From: Nocardioides psychrotolerans
GTDB taxonomy: Bacteria > Actinomycetota > Actinomycetes > Propionibacteriales > Nocardioidaceae
Assembly (NCBI RefSeq): GCF_900113685.1
Contig: NZ_FOQG01000014.1
Coordinates: forward strand, 1-64,000
DNA length: 64,000 bases
Direction: 5' to 3'
A model generated the notes under the pieces. That model was not told the DNA's origin, made no database searches, and worked only from the letters and a program-made list of their open reading frames with translations. Below are positions 39,930-49,379 of the stretch, piece after piece. Position 1 is the first letter of the stretch, and the number at the start of each line of letters is the position of its first letter. Both the position numbers and the translations under genes were made by a program.

Positions 39930-41498
39930 ATGCAGCCGCTGACCGCCGCGCCGCGCGAGGACCTTACCGACGACCAGGTTCGGGCCCTGCTGACCGGCGA
40001 CGACATCACCGTCACCGCCGGCCTCGAGCTCCTCGACACCCAGAACCGGGTCGTGGCCGACATCAGCGACGACCTCGCTGCGGGCGGGGTCGTCGAGCAC
40101 GACGGTCGCGCGGTCGTGCACGGCGTGTGTCGGCTCTCGATCAGCCGGTGGTTGGCGTGGGGCCGCGACCGGGTCCGCCCCTACGTGACCCTGTCCAACG
40201 ACGCAGTGACGGCGCGGTTCAACTGCGGCGTCTACGTCCTCACCACCCCGCAGTCGCGGCGCAGCGACGACACGCCCATGTACGACGTGCAGGGCTACGA
40301 CCTGCTGCAGCTGCTCCTCGACCCAGTCGGCGACACCTACCTCGTGGTGCCGTACCCGGGCGCCGACCTGGTCGTGAACGGGTCGGTCGAGACCGACACG
40401 ACGGGCATCGACTCGAACTCGGGGTTCGGGACCTACACCCCGGCGACCTTCGCGAGGACGACGTCGAAGCACTCCGGTGCCGGGGTGGCCTCGCTCGAGG
40501 TGACGTGGCCGACCGCGGCGAACTCGTGGGTGAACTGGGGCCTCTCGGGCCTCATCGTCGGGAAGACGTACCTCTTGACCTGCGACGTGTGGGTCCCCGC
40601 CGGTGGCCCCGACGTACGCCTCGACATCCTCTTCGTCGCGTCCTCCCCGTGGCAGACCACAGCGAAGGACCAGTGGGTGACGCTCGACTTCCTGTGGACC
40701 GCCACCACCTCGAACGTGTTCTTCGGTCCTGCGGTCCGCATCACCACCGCGGGCATGAAGACGTGGGTCGACCGGATGACGTTCACGCCGCTGTCCACGA
40801 CGTACCTCGACGCGGTGAAGGCCGCCATCTCTGCTGCTGGTGCCGGTGCACCGGTGCGGCTCGACGGGACCGAGCACGTCGCGGTCCTGCCCTCGACGAT
40901 GGTGTGGGCGCTCACGGACTCCAACCCCGCGACGTGGCTGCAGATCATCAACGACCTCCTCGCCTCGATCAACTACCGCGAGCTGTGGTGCGACGAGGAC
41001 GGCACCTACCGGTCCGAGCCCTACCAGGACCCGAAGACCCGACCGGTGGAGTGGACCTTCGACACCGCCGACGAGCGGACCAACCTCGTCGGTGAGGAGT
41101 CGACCGTCGACGAGGACGTGTGGTCGGCGCCGAACCACTGGCGGTTCGTGCGCCGCGGCATGGACGTCACCCCGATCGAGGGCGACGGGATCTACACGGT
41201 GCAGAACCTCAACCGTGGGGCGTCGTCGCAGGCCTCGATCAAGCGGGTCCGGCGGCGGGTCGTGTTCCTCGACGCGGCGAACCAGGCGGCCCTGGTCGCG
41301 CAGGGCGACCGCATCGTCATCGAGGACACCGCCGCGACCAGGACGCTGACGTACGAGATCGACCCGCTCCCGATCGTGGGGCACCTCGACGTGGTCCGGA
41401 TGATCGACGGCGACTCGAACGACAAGGTTGAGGTCATCAACTCGACGACGAGTCTCGACGGCGCCCCGGGGCGTTGGGTCATGGAGGTCGTGGGCTGA
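39930..41498 (+). CDS. baseplate/minor tail protein with inserted carbohydrate-binding-like domain
   Basis: 522 aa. Residues 1-145 and 295-522 resemble siphovirus hub/minor tail proteins (TAGLELLDTQNRVVADISDD, YDVQGYDLLQLLLDPVGDTY, and NPATWLQIINDLLASINYRE). Residues about 150-290 form a jelly-roll type insertion (NGSVETDTTG, HSGAGVASLEVTW, TYLLTCDVWVPAG, MTFTPLSTT) like carbohydrate-binding modules. It probably forms the hub and touches cell-surface glycans. Confidence 0.72.
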   Translation: MQPLTAAPREDLTDDQVRALLTGDDITVTAGLELLDTQNRVVADISDDLAAGGVVEHDGRAVVHGVCRLSISRWLAWGRDRVRPYVTLSNDAVTARFNCGVYVLTTPQSRRSDDTPMYDVQGYDLLQLLLDPVGDTYLVVPYPGADLVVNGSVETDTTGIDSNSGFGTYTPATFARTTSKHSGAGVASLEVTWPTAANSWVNWGLSGLIVGKTYLLTCDVWVPAGGPDVRLDILFVASSPWQTTAKDQWVTLDFLWTATTSNVFFGPAVRITTAGMKTWVDRMTFTPLSTTYLDAVKAAISAAGAGAPVRLDGTEHVAVLPSTMVWALTDSNPATWLQIINDLLASINYRELWCDEDGTYRSEPYQDPKTRPVEWTFDTADERTNLVGEESTVDEDVWSAPNHWRFVRRGMDVTPIEGDGIYTVQNLNRGASSQASIKRVRRRVVFLDAANQAALVAQGDRIVIEDTAATRTLTYEIDPLPIVGHLDVVRMIDGDSNDKVEVINSTTSLDGAPGRWVMEVVG

Positions 41499-41695
41499 TG
41501 GCCACTCGTCCGATCACCGAGGTCCAGACGGCCGCGACGGTCACCATCAGCGTCCCGCTCACGATCCTCGTCGACGGCGCGACCACACCGTGCCCCGCGA
41601 ACGTTCTCGACGCCGGTGTCTACGGCGTCGGGCAGAGGGTCACCGTCACCGTCCGCAACCCCCTGCTGCCGCTAGTCCAAGGAGTCGAGTCATGA
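41498..41695 (+). CDS. small tail-associated protein
   Basis: 65 aa, beta-rich (TVTISVPLTILVDGATTPCP, GVGQRVTVTVRNPLLPLVQG). Starts on the stop of the baseplate gene (TGATG) and overlaps the next ATG. Similar small genes are common between hub and fibre genes. Function unknown. Confidence 0.6.
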   Translation: MATRPITEVQTAATVTISVPLTILVDGATTPCPANVLDAGVYGVGQRVTVTVRNPLLPLVQGVES

Positions 41696-41991
41696 CCGTG
41701 CCCCTGACCCTGCGTGAGATCGCGATCCAGGCCGCTCAGGACGCGAGCGCAGCCCGGACGGCCATCGCCCGGGGTGTGCTCGCGGACGTGCTGCAGCCGG
41801 CGGATGTGGCCGGGCTGGACGTGGTCGATGACACCGTCGAGGTTGTGGTGTTCGGTGACACCGACGGGACCCGCCTCTCGGTGCGCGGCGACGCAGTCGC
41901 CCTCGTCGACGGTGAGACCGGTGGGGCGTGGACCAACCTCGGTGCGGTGGGGTCGCTCGTCGAGCTCGGCGCGATGCTGGGCGCCGGCTGA
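41692..41991 (+). CDS. small tail-associated protein
   Basis: 99 aa with AAGGAG upstream. An N-terminal helix (LREIAIQAAQDASAARTAIA) and a beta-rich C-terminus (VVVFGDTDGTRLSVRGDAVA). Possibly an adaptor for the following Kelch protein, with which it shares one base at the stop/start. Confidence 0.6.
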   Translation: MTVPLTLREIAIQAAQDASAARTAIARGVLADVLQPADVAGLDVVDDTVEVVVFGDTDGTRLSVRGDAVALVDGETGGAWTNLGAVGSLVELGAMLGAG

Positions 41992-43775
41992 TGGGCGCCT
42001 GGCAGCAGATCGCGCCACTGCCGGTCGCAGTTGCGACGGGCGCGGGTTTGTTCCACGACGGCAAGGTCTACGTCTTCGGTGGCGCTAACAACAGCGGGCT
42101 CACGTCCTCGACGTTTATCTACACCCCCGAAACGAATACCTGGGCGAGCGGTGCCCCGGTCCCCGCGGCGCTCTTCGGCTACGCGTTCTCGGTCGGCACC
42201 AAGATCCACTTTCTCGGTTTCAGCACGACCAGTGGAGCCGTGAAGCACCACTACCGCTACGACCCGGCGACCAACACCTGGGAGAACCGCGCGACCCCGC
42301 CCACGTTCCGCGGCCAGCCCCTCGGCTTCCAGGACGCGGCCGGCCGCATCTACCTGGCTATGGGGCGCGAGGGTCTCGGCGGCAGCAGCGGCTACTCGCC
42401 CTCCTACATCGTGGAGCGTTACACCCCGGGATCAAACACCTGGGAGACTCTGACGCCCGCCCCGTACTCTGATGAGCAATACAGCATCACTGGTGTCATG
42501 GGTGACGACGGCAAGCTCTACTGCGGCCACCAGACATTCGCCAGCAGGTTGTACGTCTACGATCCGGCAACCGGAGTGTGGTCCCTCACCCCCGAGACCG
42601 CATCCCTTCCCGACTGGGGCTCCGGCGCCTACAACCAGCCCGTGTCACGGCTTGCGAGCGGAACGATTCTTGCGCTCCCAGGCAATCACGGAGGCGAACG
42701 GCGGAAGCGCGTCGACGGCTACACCCCCGGCGCAAGTGCGTGGGCGCTTGGCGTGATCCCGGACTACCCAGGTGCCGTGCTCGACTATCCGGCTGTCGCG
42801 ACGGATCCCTCCGGGTTCGTCTACCTCATCGGCGGCGAGGACAACTACGGCGGGGGCTCGTCATCCGCCCAGGCCTACGTCTACCTCGAGAACCGCACCC
42901 CCAACGCACCCGTCCTGACAACTATGGTCGGTGGCGCGCTGATCTCGACCGCGTCACCGAACCGTGCCGCGCACACCTTCAACGACCCCGACACCGGCGA
43001 CTCCCAGTCGAAGTTCGAGCTCCGGCACCGCATTGTCGGCACCGTCACCTGGACCACCGTCGTCGTCAACAGCCCCAACCCGTTCTACGACTTCCCGCCC
43101 GGGACCTTCACTCCCGGCAACTACGAGCGCCAGGTCCGCACCTGGGACGCCGGAGGCCTCGTCGGGCCCTGGTGCGCGTCCGGGTTCTTCACCGCGGCCA
43201 ACCCGCCCGCTGGTCCGTCGATCACGTACCCGATCAACGGTCAATCCGTCGAGCAGACCGAGACCCTCGTCTGGTCCACGGCCGAGCAGGACGCCTACCA
43301 GGTCCGCCGGGTCGGCAACACCGCCGGCGCACCGAACACCGCGGTCATCTACTACGACACCGGCGAAGTCGTCGCACCCCTACCGCGATCGATCCCGCTG
43401 ACCTTCGAGACCAACAACCGCCCCGAGCACCTGCAGGTCCGGGTCAAGTTCGCCGGTCTCTGGTCGGTGTGGATCAGCGTGATGGTGAACGTCGACTACA
43501 CCGAGCCGATGGTGCCGTCGTTCGTGATCTACCCCGACCCCGACACCGCGTCGCTGCAGATCATGCTCACCAACCCAGCCCCCACCGGTGGCGCCCCGGT
43601 GACGGTCTACAACGACGTCTACGTCACCGAGGGCGGGGTCGAGGAGCGCAAGGCCACCGAGCTACCCACCAACGAGGGCTGGCGCTACTGGACGCCCGTG
43701 TCCGGCCGGGACTACTCGACCGCGATCCGGGTCGTGGCCGTCGCCGCGAACGGCACGACCGCGAGCACCCCATGA
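41991..43775 (+). CDS. Kelch-repeat tail protein with Ig/FN3-like C-terminus
   Basis: 594 aa. Residues 1-300 hold about five Kelch units, each with a strand plus an aromatic signature (GKVYVFGG, YDPATNTWEN, YTPGSNTWET, YDPATGVWSL, FVYLIGGEDN), enough for a beta-propeller. Residues 310-594 contain two or three Ig/FN3-like domains (SKFELRHRIVGTVTWTTVVV, PSITYPINGQSVEQTETLVW, GRDYSTAIRVVAVAANGTTA). Its place between baseplate and adhesin genes makes it a virion surface protein, probably binding glycans. Codons such as TTT and ATA-like A/T endings are more frequent here than in the head genes. Confidence 0.78.
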   Translation: MGAWQQIAPLPVAVATGAGLFHDGKVYVFGGANNSGLTSSTFIYTPETNTWASGAPVPAALFGYAFSVGTKIHFLGFSTTSGAVKHHYRYDPATNTWENRATPPTFRGQPLGFQDAAGRIYLAMGREGLGGSSGYSPSYIVERYTPGSNTWETLTPAPYSDEQYSITGVMGDDGKLYCGHQTFASRLYVYDPATGVWSLTPETASLPDWGSGAYNQPVSRLASGTILALPGNHGGERRKRVDGYTPGASAWALGVIPDYPGAVLDYPAVATDPSGFVYLIGGEDNYGGGSSSAQAYVYLENRTPNAPVLTTMVGGALISTASPNRAAHTFNDPDTGDSQSKFELRHRIVGTVTWTTVVVNSPNPFYDFPPGTFTPGNYERQVRTWDAGGLVGPWCASGFFTAANPPAGPSITYPINGQSVEQTETLVWSTAEQDAYQVRRVGNTAGAPNTAVIYYDTGEVVAPLPRSIPLTFETNNRPEHLQVRVKFAGLWSVWISVMVNVDYTEPMVPSFVIYPDPDTASLQIMLTNPAPTGGAPVTVYNDVYVTEGGVEERKATELPTNEGWRYWTPVSGRDYSTAIRVVAVAANGTTASTP

Positions 43776-43800
43776 CCACGACCCCCGAAGGAGTCCTCTG

Positions 43801-46269
43801 ATGGCCCGCTCACTGTTCGGTGGCCGCGTCGGCGACTCCGTCGTCTCGCTGTTCGCGCTCGGTCGACGCCAGCTCCTCACCCTCCCCATCGACGCCAACG
43901 GCGACCCGACGTCGGTCACCCTGCAGGTGTGGTCCGGGCCAGCGGCCAACGGCGGGGTTCGCTACCTCAACCTCATGCAGGCGGACGGCACCACCGCCAC
44001 CAGCGTCGTGGTCGTCCCCTCGACGGGGCAGGTGCCTGCGTTCTACGGCCCCGACGGCATCAACGTCGAGGTGTGGGTCCGCGACCCCGACGGCGACTTC
44101 TTCCGCATGGACGCCCGCGCGGACTCAGCTGCAGCAGCCGCCGCTGCAGCTCAGGCGGCGGCCGAGGTTGCAGCGGCCGCGGCGGTGGCCGCGAAGGTCG
44201 CTGTCGAGGGTGTTGTGGCAACGACCGGGGGCCTGATGACGGCCGTCGATGCCGACGCCGGCAGCCTCTTCCGTCAGCAGCAGGACGCGAGACATACGGC
44301 CACGATTGCAGCGGAGGCTGTCGTCCCGCTCCCCGCAATCAGGGCGCCCCGACCCGTGGTGTGCTTCACCTTCGACGACTGCCCCGCTGCCGACTGGACG
44401 GCCATGAAGCCGATCCTCGACACGGCCGGGATTAAGGGCGGGTTCGTCATGCCGTCCGGCTACCCCAATGCGGGCGGCAACATGACGTGGGCGCAGGTCA
44501 AGTCGCTCTACGACGCGGGCCACGAGATCGTCGCCCACTCGATCGACCACTCCGACCAGATCCCTCAGGACACCGCGACCCGCACCACTCAGATCAACAA
44601 TCGCGCCGCCTATGAGGCGCAGGGCGTCAAGGTGCGCGGGTACGCCTACACGTTCGGCAACCATGACGCCGGGGTCCGCAAGATCGTCCGCGACTACTAC
44701 GACTACGGCCTCGCCACCACACAGGCGGGCACCTCGGGGTCGCAGCAGCCGCTCTCGACGTTCGCGATCCGGCGCATCGCGATCAAGGACTCGACCGTCA
44801 CCGCGACGCACTACGCCCAGATCGACACCGCGATCGCCAATGGCGAGATCCTGGTTTTCATCCTCCACTCGTCGGCCACCGTCGCGGAACTCACCAGCGC
44901 GGGCGGTGGCTACACGCGCCTGGCTAACGTGATCGCCTACGCGCAGTCTCTCAGCGTCCCGATCCTGACGCCCTCCCAGGCGTTCGACCTCGTCAAGAAC
45001 ACCCTCGACTCGGGCGACTTCCCGGGCGGCGCTGACTACACCGTCGTCACTGGCGGCGGGCGACTCGTCGCCCCGCCCGTCGTTCGGCAACTCACCGACT
45101 CGTCGGCCGCGATTGGCACCGTACCGTCTGCCTACGCCGTGGGCGAGACGTTGCAGAACGTCCTCTCCCCGTCGCCCGCTGGCCCGCGCGCCGACAACGG
45201 TCCCGGCGTCCTCAAGACGTTCATCACAGTCCCCGGCGTCGTGGCCGCCAACGGGCAGTTCAACTATCAGGAGTTCCACGGCACCAGTGGCAACGGTGTC
45301 TGGGTGCGCTCGGCGTCCTCCACTAACGCAGCTTGGAGCGCGTGGTCGGAGCTCGTTCTTAACTTCACCCTGAGTGCATGGACGGCGAACCTCTTCATCT
45401 CTGCCCACCAGCGGGTGCGTCTCCCCAGCGGTGGCCTCGGCTACCTCACGACGGGCCGGACCACGCGCGCCACGTGGGACGCCACCGAGCGCGACTTCTG
45501 GACCTTCCTGCCTGGTGGGCACGTCGAGCAGGTCGCAGCGGGCACCACGACGTGGAAGTCCCCGACCGGGATCAACCGCCTGATTGCGCTCGACCTTCTC
45601 GCGGCCGGATCGGGCGGCAATGGCGGCGGGTCCGCAACGGCAGCCCTTGACCAGCGCGGCGGTGTTGGTGGCGGACCGGGCGAGCGGTCGGTGCGGCGCA
45701 ACCTCGCCGTCACTGCCGCCACCTCCTATGTCGGCGCGGTCGGCACGGGCGGGGCTGGCGGGGCTGGCGGCGCAGCGGGCGGCAACAATGCGGGCGTGGT
45801 CGGCACGAGGGGTGGCGACACGACGCTGACCATCGGTGCGACCACCTACCGGGCGAGCGGCGGGAACATTGGCTCGGCTACCCCAGGCAACAGCACCGCG
45901 ACAGTCCACGGCGCATCTCAGGGTGCAACCGGCAATGTCGTTACCACGACCGGCATCCCCGGCACGGGCGGCGCTGCTGGCGGCGTGGGAGTGTCCCCGG
46001 TCCCCACGGGCGGCGTCATCGGCGGCTCTGGTGGCGGTCCAGCATCAAGCGCCACATCCAAGGGTGGACTGGGCGGCAATGCCCGCACCGCTCCCAATAC
46101 CAGCATCGGCAGCGTCGCGGGCGGCGGCTCGGCAACCGCAGACGGTGCCACCGGACAGACCGCAACTGACCTCGGTTGTGGTGGTGGCGGCGGCGGCGGC
46201 GGCTGCGCTGGCGGTGCCGGTGGCACTGGTGGCGGAGGTGCTGACGGCCTGATCGTCGTGGAGTTCTAG
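43801..46269 (+). CDS. tail adhesin with polysaccharide deacetylase (CE4) domain and polyglycine tip
   Basis: 822 aa with GAAGGAG upstream. Residues 1-110 attach to the tail; 110-150 are an Ala-rich coiled coil. Residues 180-400 are a NodB-type deacetylase with metal ligands D192/D193 (FTFDDC) and H246/H250 (HSIDH). Residues 400-600 are beta-rich. From about 600 the chain is Gly-rich ([23 protein letters not shown]) and ends in a run of Gly and IVVEF, like polyglycine-sandwich adhesins. It may strip N-acetyl groups from host surface polymer during adsorption (inference). Confidence 0.83.
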   Translation: MARSLFGGRVGDSVVSLFALGRRQLLTLPIDANGDPTSVTLQVWSGPAANGGVRYLNLMQADGTTATSVVVVPSTGQVPAFYGPDGINVEVWVRDPDGDFFRMDARADSAAAAAAAAQAAAEVAAAAAVAAKVAVEGVVATTGGLMTAVDADAGSLFRQQQDARHTATIAAEAVVPLPAIRAPRPVVCFTFDDCPAADWTAMKPILDTAGIKGGFVMPSGYPNAGGNMTWAQVKSLYDAGHEIVAHSIDHSDQIPQDTATRTTQINNRAAYEAQGVKVRGYAYTFGNHDAGVRKIVRDYYDYGLATTQAGTSGSQQPLSTFAIRRIAIKDSTVTATHYAQIDTAIANGEILVFILHSSATVAELTSAGGGYTRLANVIAYAQSLSVPILTPSQAFDLVKNTLDSGDFPGGADYTVVTGGGRLVAPPVVRQLTDSSAAIGTVPSAYAVGETLQNVLSPSPAGPRADNGPGVLKTFITVPGVVAANGQFNYQEFHGTSGNGVWVRSASSTNAAWSAWSELVLNFTLSAWTANLFISAHQRVRLPSGGLGYLTTGRTTRATWDATERDFWTFLPGGHVEQVAAGTTTWKSPTGINRLIALDLLAAGSGGNGGGSATAALDQRGGVGGGPGERSVRRNLAVTAATSYVGAVGTGGAGGAGGAAGGNNAGVVGTRGGDTTLTIGATTYRASGGNIGSATPGNSTATVHGASQGATGNVVTTTGIPGTGGAAGGVGVSPVPTGGVIGGSGGGPASSATSKGGLGGNARTAPNTSIGSVAGGGSATADGATGQTATDLGCGGGGGGGGCAGGAGGTGGGGADGLIVVEF

Positions 46270-46371
46270 GCGTAGCACTTTGCTCGTTATGCACGGCTGA
46301 CCCCTCACCGTCTCGGTCTCGCAGCAGCGCGCCCAGACCCCCTGCCACGACCACCAGCGATGGAGGCCCCC

Positions 46372-46668
46372 ATGCCCGAGCTCGACCACGTCCTACGAGC
46401 AGTCCTGACCTTCGAGGCGATGCTCGCGCTCCTCTTCGCCGGACACTGGGTCGGCTCAACCTGGCACGAACGGACGTGGCCGATCAGGGTGATCCTGATC
46501 GGGATCGGGCTGGTCATGACCTACCTACTCGCGGGCCAATTCAAGGCCTTCAACCTCGGCATCCCCTTCGACGCGTTCTCGTGGCTCGGGCTCATCGCCT
46601 ACGCCGTCCTGCTGTCCGGCTTCACCTGGCAACGCCACCGGGAGCGACGCACTCGAAGGGGTCGGTGA
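46372..46668 (+). CDS. three-helix membrane protein, holin-like
   Basis: 98 aa. GGAGG five bases before ATG 46372 fixes the start. Three hydrophobic segments (about 8-25, 37-55, 66-84) with a short periplasmic loop and a basic C-terminus ([10 protein letters not shown]). This resembles class I holins in topology and is the first gene of the lysis block, but an r1t-like holin gene is also present at 48995. Confidence 0.65.
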   Translation: MPELDHVLRAVLTFEAMLALLFAGHWVGSTWHERTWPIRVILIGIGLVMTYLLAGQFKAFNLGIPFDAFSWLGLIAYAVLLSGFTWQRHRERRTRRGR

Positions 46669-46672
46669 CGGT

Positions 46673-46843
46673 GTGGACCCCGTTCTCGGCACCGTCGTCG
46701 CGTCGTTCATCGCCGCATCGGCCTCCATCACGATCGCCATCATCACCTCGCGAAACTCCGCGGCGATGCTCGAGAAGGAAGACAAGATCCGCCGCCAGGC
46801 CAAGAAGATCACCGAACTCGGAGGAGATCCGGATGACGTCTGA
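46673..46843 (+). CDS. 56-aa membrane-anchored small protein
   Basis: 56 aa from GTG, 4 bp after the previous stop. One hydrophobic segment ([20 protein letters not shown]) and a charged helix ([16 protein letters not shown]). An N-in or N-out anchored helix of this type occurs in spanin-like and accessory lysis proteins. It overlaps the collagen-like gene by 11 bp. Confidence 0.6.
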   Translation: MDPVLGTVVASFIAASASITIAIITSRNSAAMLEKEDKIRRQAKKITELGGDPDDV

Positions 46844-47489
46844 GAAGCGTCGCCTCATCCTGGGGATGCAGCCCATGGGCATCGCCCTGGTCGCACTGAT
46901 CGCCCTCGCCGCCCTCACATCGGGCATCGCGATCGCGCTCCTGCTCGACGGCCGCGACACCGCACGCACTGAGCGTGACGTCGTGGCCGGTCAGTCACAG
47001 GAGCTCGTCGACTGCGTCAAGGACCCCGACACCCCCGACTGTGACGCTGAGGCCGACCAGGTCGAGGAGACCATCGACGAGGTCGCCCAGGGCGATCCAG
47101 GTCCTGCGGGCGCCCAGGGACCCGCGGGTCCACCAGGTGTCCAGGGTCTGACCGGCTCGGCCGGCGCGCAGGGTCCGCGCGGATTCATCGGACCCGTCGG
47201 ACCAGCCGGTCCCCCCGGCGATGTCGGCAACACCGGCCCGGCCGGCGCGCTCGGCCAGCAGGGGCCGCAGGGCGACACGGGACCTGTAGGCCCACCCGGT
47301 GACCCCGGCCCGCAGGGGCCTCCCGGTCCGGCTGGTGAACCTGGCCAGGACGGTCGTGACGGCACCGCCCAACCCGGCACCTACACCTGCCCCGAGGGCC
47401 AGTACCTCGCCGGCTTCACCGTCGGTGACGCCGGCGCCGTGTTCCTCGACTGCCGCCCGCTACCCGCCCCAGCCCCCGCCACGACCTGA
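46833..47489 (+). CDS. membrane-anchored collagen-like protein
   Basis: 218 aa with GGAGGA upstream. A transmembrane segment (about 16-39, [20 protein letters not shown]) is followed by a Cys-containing spacer, about 30 collagen-type Gly-X-Y triplets (such as [16 protein letters not shown]) and a C-terminal domain with [20 protein letters not shown]. Collagen-like trimers in phages act as fibre stalks; this one is anchored in the membrane and lies in the lysis block, so it may not be a virion part. Confidence 0.78.
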   Translation: MTSEKRRLILGMQPMGIALVALIALAALTSGIAIALLLDGRDTARTERDVVAGQSQELVDCVKDPDTPDCDAEADQVEETIDEVAQGDPGPAGAQGPAGPPGVQGLTGSAGAQGPRGFIGPVGPAGPPGDVGNTGPAGALGQQGPQGDTGPVGPPGDPGPQGPPGPAGEPGQDGRDGTAQPGTYTCPEGQYLAGFTVGDAGAVFLDCRPLPAPAPATT

Positions 47490-47560
47490 TCCACCGACTC
47501 CGCACCCGCCTCGCCCACCTCGTGGCCGGCGGCGATCAAGCACGCCCACAGGAGGCACCC

Positions 47561-47752
47561 GTGAGCACAATCCGTACCGGCACATGCGCTGACCCTGGAC
47601 CCTCCGAGGCCCACTGCACCGACGATCCCGGTCATCGCTACTCGTGCTACGACGCTGGCGAGGACGTCTCGTTCAACGACCGGCACGACTTCACGCACGA
47701 GTGCACCGACCCAGCCTGTCCGCAGCAGAGCTTCGTCAACGAGGGCGACTGA
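47561..47752 (+). CDS. small cysteine-rich protein
   Basis: 63 aa from GTG with AGGAGG upstream. Five cysteines (TCADPG, HCTDDPGHRYSCYD, HECTDPACPQQ) suggest a metal-bound or disulfide fold. Followed directly by the endolysin gene, with which it shares one base. Function unknown. Confidence 0.6.
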   Translation: MSTIRTGTCADPGPSEAHCTDDPGHRYSCYDAGEDVSFNDRHDFTHECTDPACPQQSFVNEGD

Positions 47753-48342
47753 TGTCCTGGCGCACCGCGTACTCCCTCGACGAGCTCCTCGACGCGATCA
47801 ACGCTGCCGCCCCCGACCGGTCCAAGGCCGCCGACGGATCTATCGGCGACACCGCCCACTCCTCCCGGACCTCCGACCACAACCCCAACCCCGCCGGGGT
47901 GGTCCGCGCGCGCGACTTCACCCACGACCCCGCCGGCGGCTTCGACGCCCACGCCTTCGCCGAGGACATCCGCCAACTCGGCATCGCCGGACACCCCGCC
48001 CTTGGGCCCGGCGCCTACGTCATCAGCCGTGGCCGGATCGCCTCAGCCACCTACGGGTGGGACTGGCGCGACTACGACGGCTCCAACCCCCACGACCACC
48101 ACACCCACGTCTCCGTCGCAACCGCGGCGGCCGGCTACGACTCGAACGCCCTCTGGGGCGTGATGCAGGAGGACACCATGCAGGACGCCGACTTCGACAA
48201 GATCCGCACCATCGCCCGCGAGGAGGCCGAGCGCGCCGTAGCGAAGGCCGGCGACATCGTGAAGATCGACGTGGGCACCAAGGCCAAGAGGTCTCTGGCC
48301 ACGGTCCTCAAGGAGATCCGCAACGGGACGCGTCCGCAGTGA
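47752..48342 (+). CDS. endolysin, M15-type D,L-carboxypeptidase
   Basis: 196 aa. The zinc peptidase pattern is visible: HSSRTSDHNPNPAG with the first ligand His, VRARDFTHDP with Asp, and HDHHTHVSVA with the last His. The C-terminal 60 residues (ADFDKIRTIAREEAERAV) form a helical region that may bind the wall. It should cut the peptide cross-bridges of peptidoglycan at the end of infection, released by the holin encoded downstream. Confidence 0.83.
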   Translation: MSWRTAYSLDELLDAINAAAPDRSKAADGSIGDTAHSSRTSDHNPNPAGVVRARDFTHDPAGGFDAHAFAEDIRQLGIAGHPALGPGAYVISRGRIASATYGWDWRDYDGSNPHDHHTHVSVATAAAGYDSNALWGVMQEDTMQDADFDKIRTIAREEAERAVAKAGDIVKIDVGTKAKRSLATVLKEIRNGTRPQ

Positions 48343-48998
48343 CGGTCTACAGGGTCGCGAACCTCACCTACCAGTGGGGCAACGACGCACGCCTGATCCG
48401 CCAGCTCGCGGACGGCGCCAACGGTGACGCACCCGCAGACGTACTGCTCCTCGTCGAGGCCCGCGACGCCGACAACGACCCAGTCGACGTGGCGAAGATC
48501 CTTCCCGGGTGGGACGTGTCCCAGGACCGCGCCAACGGAGCCCGCGCAGGGTCCGTGATCGCCGTGCGACGCGGCGCGGGCGTGCGGCGCCGCTGGACTC
48601 TGTCGCGGCTCCTGTCCCGTCGAGGCCGGAAGGTCCAAGACAGGTACCGCCGCGTTGCCGCCCTGCGCGACCACGGCATCACCACCAGGGTCGCTGTCAT
48701 TCACAACCCCCTGCCCTCGACTGGTCGTCAAGCCGACGCGGTCGAGTCCACCCGCCGCTGGGTTGACCGCCAGCGCGCCCGCCTCCGAATCCAGCCCCGG
48801 ATGCGGTGGGGCGTGACCGGGGACTTCAACCTCCACCACGCCGCGATGCGCACCGACCTCGACGCCCCGAATTCGTACGGCGCTGACGTCATGGGCTTCG
48901 TCTACGGCCATGGCTGGGGCGACGTCAAGCGCACCCACCAGGAGTACGACGGCACCGACCACGCGGTGCTGACCCTCACCACCAAGGAGAACCGATGA
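48339..48998 (+). CDS. endonuclease/exonuclease/phosphatase (EEP) family protein
   Basis: 219 aa from GTG. Elements of the EEP fold are in order: VYRVANLTYQWGN (start strand), DVLLLVEARD (metal-binding Glu), SVIAVRRGA, VAVIHNPLPST (a divergent His position), GVTGDFNLHH (Asp/Asn pair) and YDGTDHAVLTL (terminal Asp-His). DNase I-like enzymes of this family cut DNA or remove phosphates. It overlaps endolysin and holin genes, an odd place for a nuclease. Confidence 0.75.
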   Translation: MTVYRVANLTYQWGNDARLIRQLADGANGDAPADVLLLVEARDADNDPVDVAKILPGWDVSQDRANGARAGSVIAVRRGAGVRRRWTLSRLLSRRGRKVQDRYRRVAALRDHGITTRVAVIHNPLPSTGRQADAVESTRRWVDRQRARLRIQPRMRWGVTGDFNLHHAAMRTDLDAPNSYGADVMGFVYGHGWGDVKRTHQEYDGTDHAVLTLTTKENR

Positions 48999-49222
48999 AG
49001 CCTTACCTGCTCGCCACGCTCGAGCGTGCCATCAAGACCGCCGCACAGGTCTTCCTCGCCCTGGTCGGCACGAACGCCACGGGCATCACCGACATCGACT
49101 GGGCCGGCGTCGGATCCGCTGTCGCGCTGGCCACCCTCGTGTCGCTCGTGACGTCGCTGGCGGGCATCAAGCTCGCGCCCGGCGACGGCCCGGCCGCGTT
49201 CGGCCCCGAGACCGTCGACTAG
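48995..49222 (+). CDS. holin, r1t-like
   Basis: 75 aa. Two hydrophobic segments (about 14-26, TAAQVFLALVGTNATG, and 40-60, GSAVALATLVSLVTSLAG) around a DIDWAGV loop, matching actinophage r1t holins. It should open the membrane to release the endolysin. Overlaps the EEP gene by 4 bp. Confidence 0.8.
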   Translation: MKPYLLATLERAIKTAAQVFLALVGTNATGITDIDWAGVGSAVALATLVSLVTSLAGIKLAPGDGPAAFGPETVD

Positions 49223-49225
49223 GCC

Positions 49226-49321
49226 ATGCGCACGCGACTCCCGTGGGTCGCACTCGGGGCGCTCGCCTACCCAGCCGGGGTCATCCTCGGCCACCTACTC
49301 GCTCGCCGCGCGCTGCTCTGA
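49226..49321 (+). CDS. 31-aa single-helix membrane protein
   Basis: 31 aa: basic start MRTRLPW, one hydrophobic helix (VALGALAYPAGVILGHLLA) and a basic end RRALL. It begins 3 bp after the holin stop. Small membrane proteins here may be antiholins or holin partners. Its very short length makes the call tentative. Confidence 0.5.
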   Translation: MRTRLPWVALGALAYPAGVILGHLLARRALL

Positions 49322-49379
49322 CCGCGTAGGCTGGCCACTTCCAGTGGCGCCCCGCTGCACCGTCGGTGCGGCAACTGAC

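Noticed and set aside
47090..47360. DNA-level repeats in the collagen-like gene
   Set aside because: The periodicity is nine or fewer bases and follows Gly-X-Y coding; no sign of a CRISPR array or iterons.
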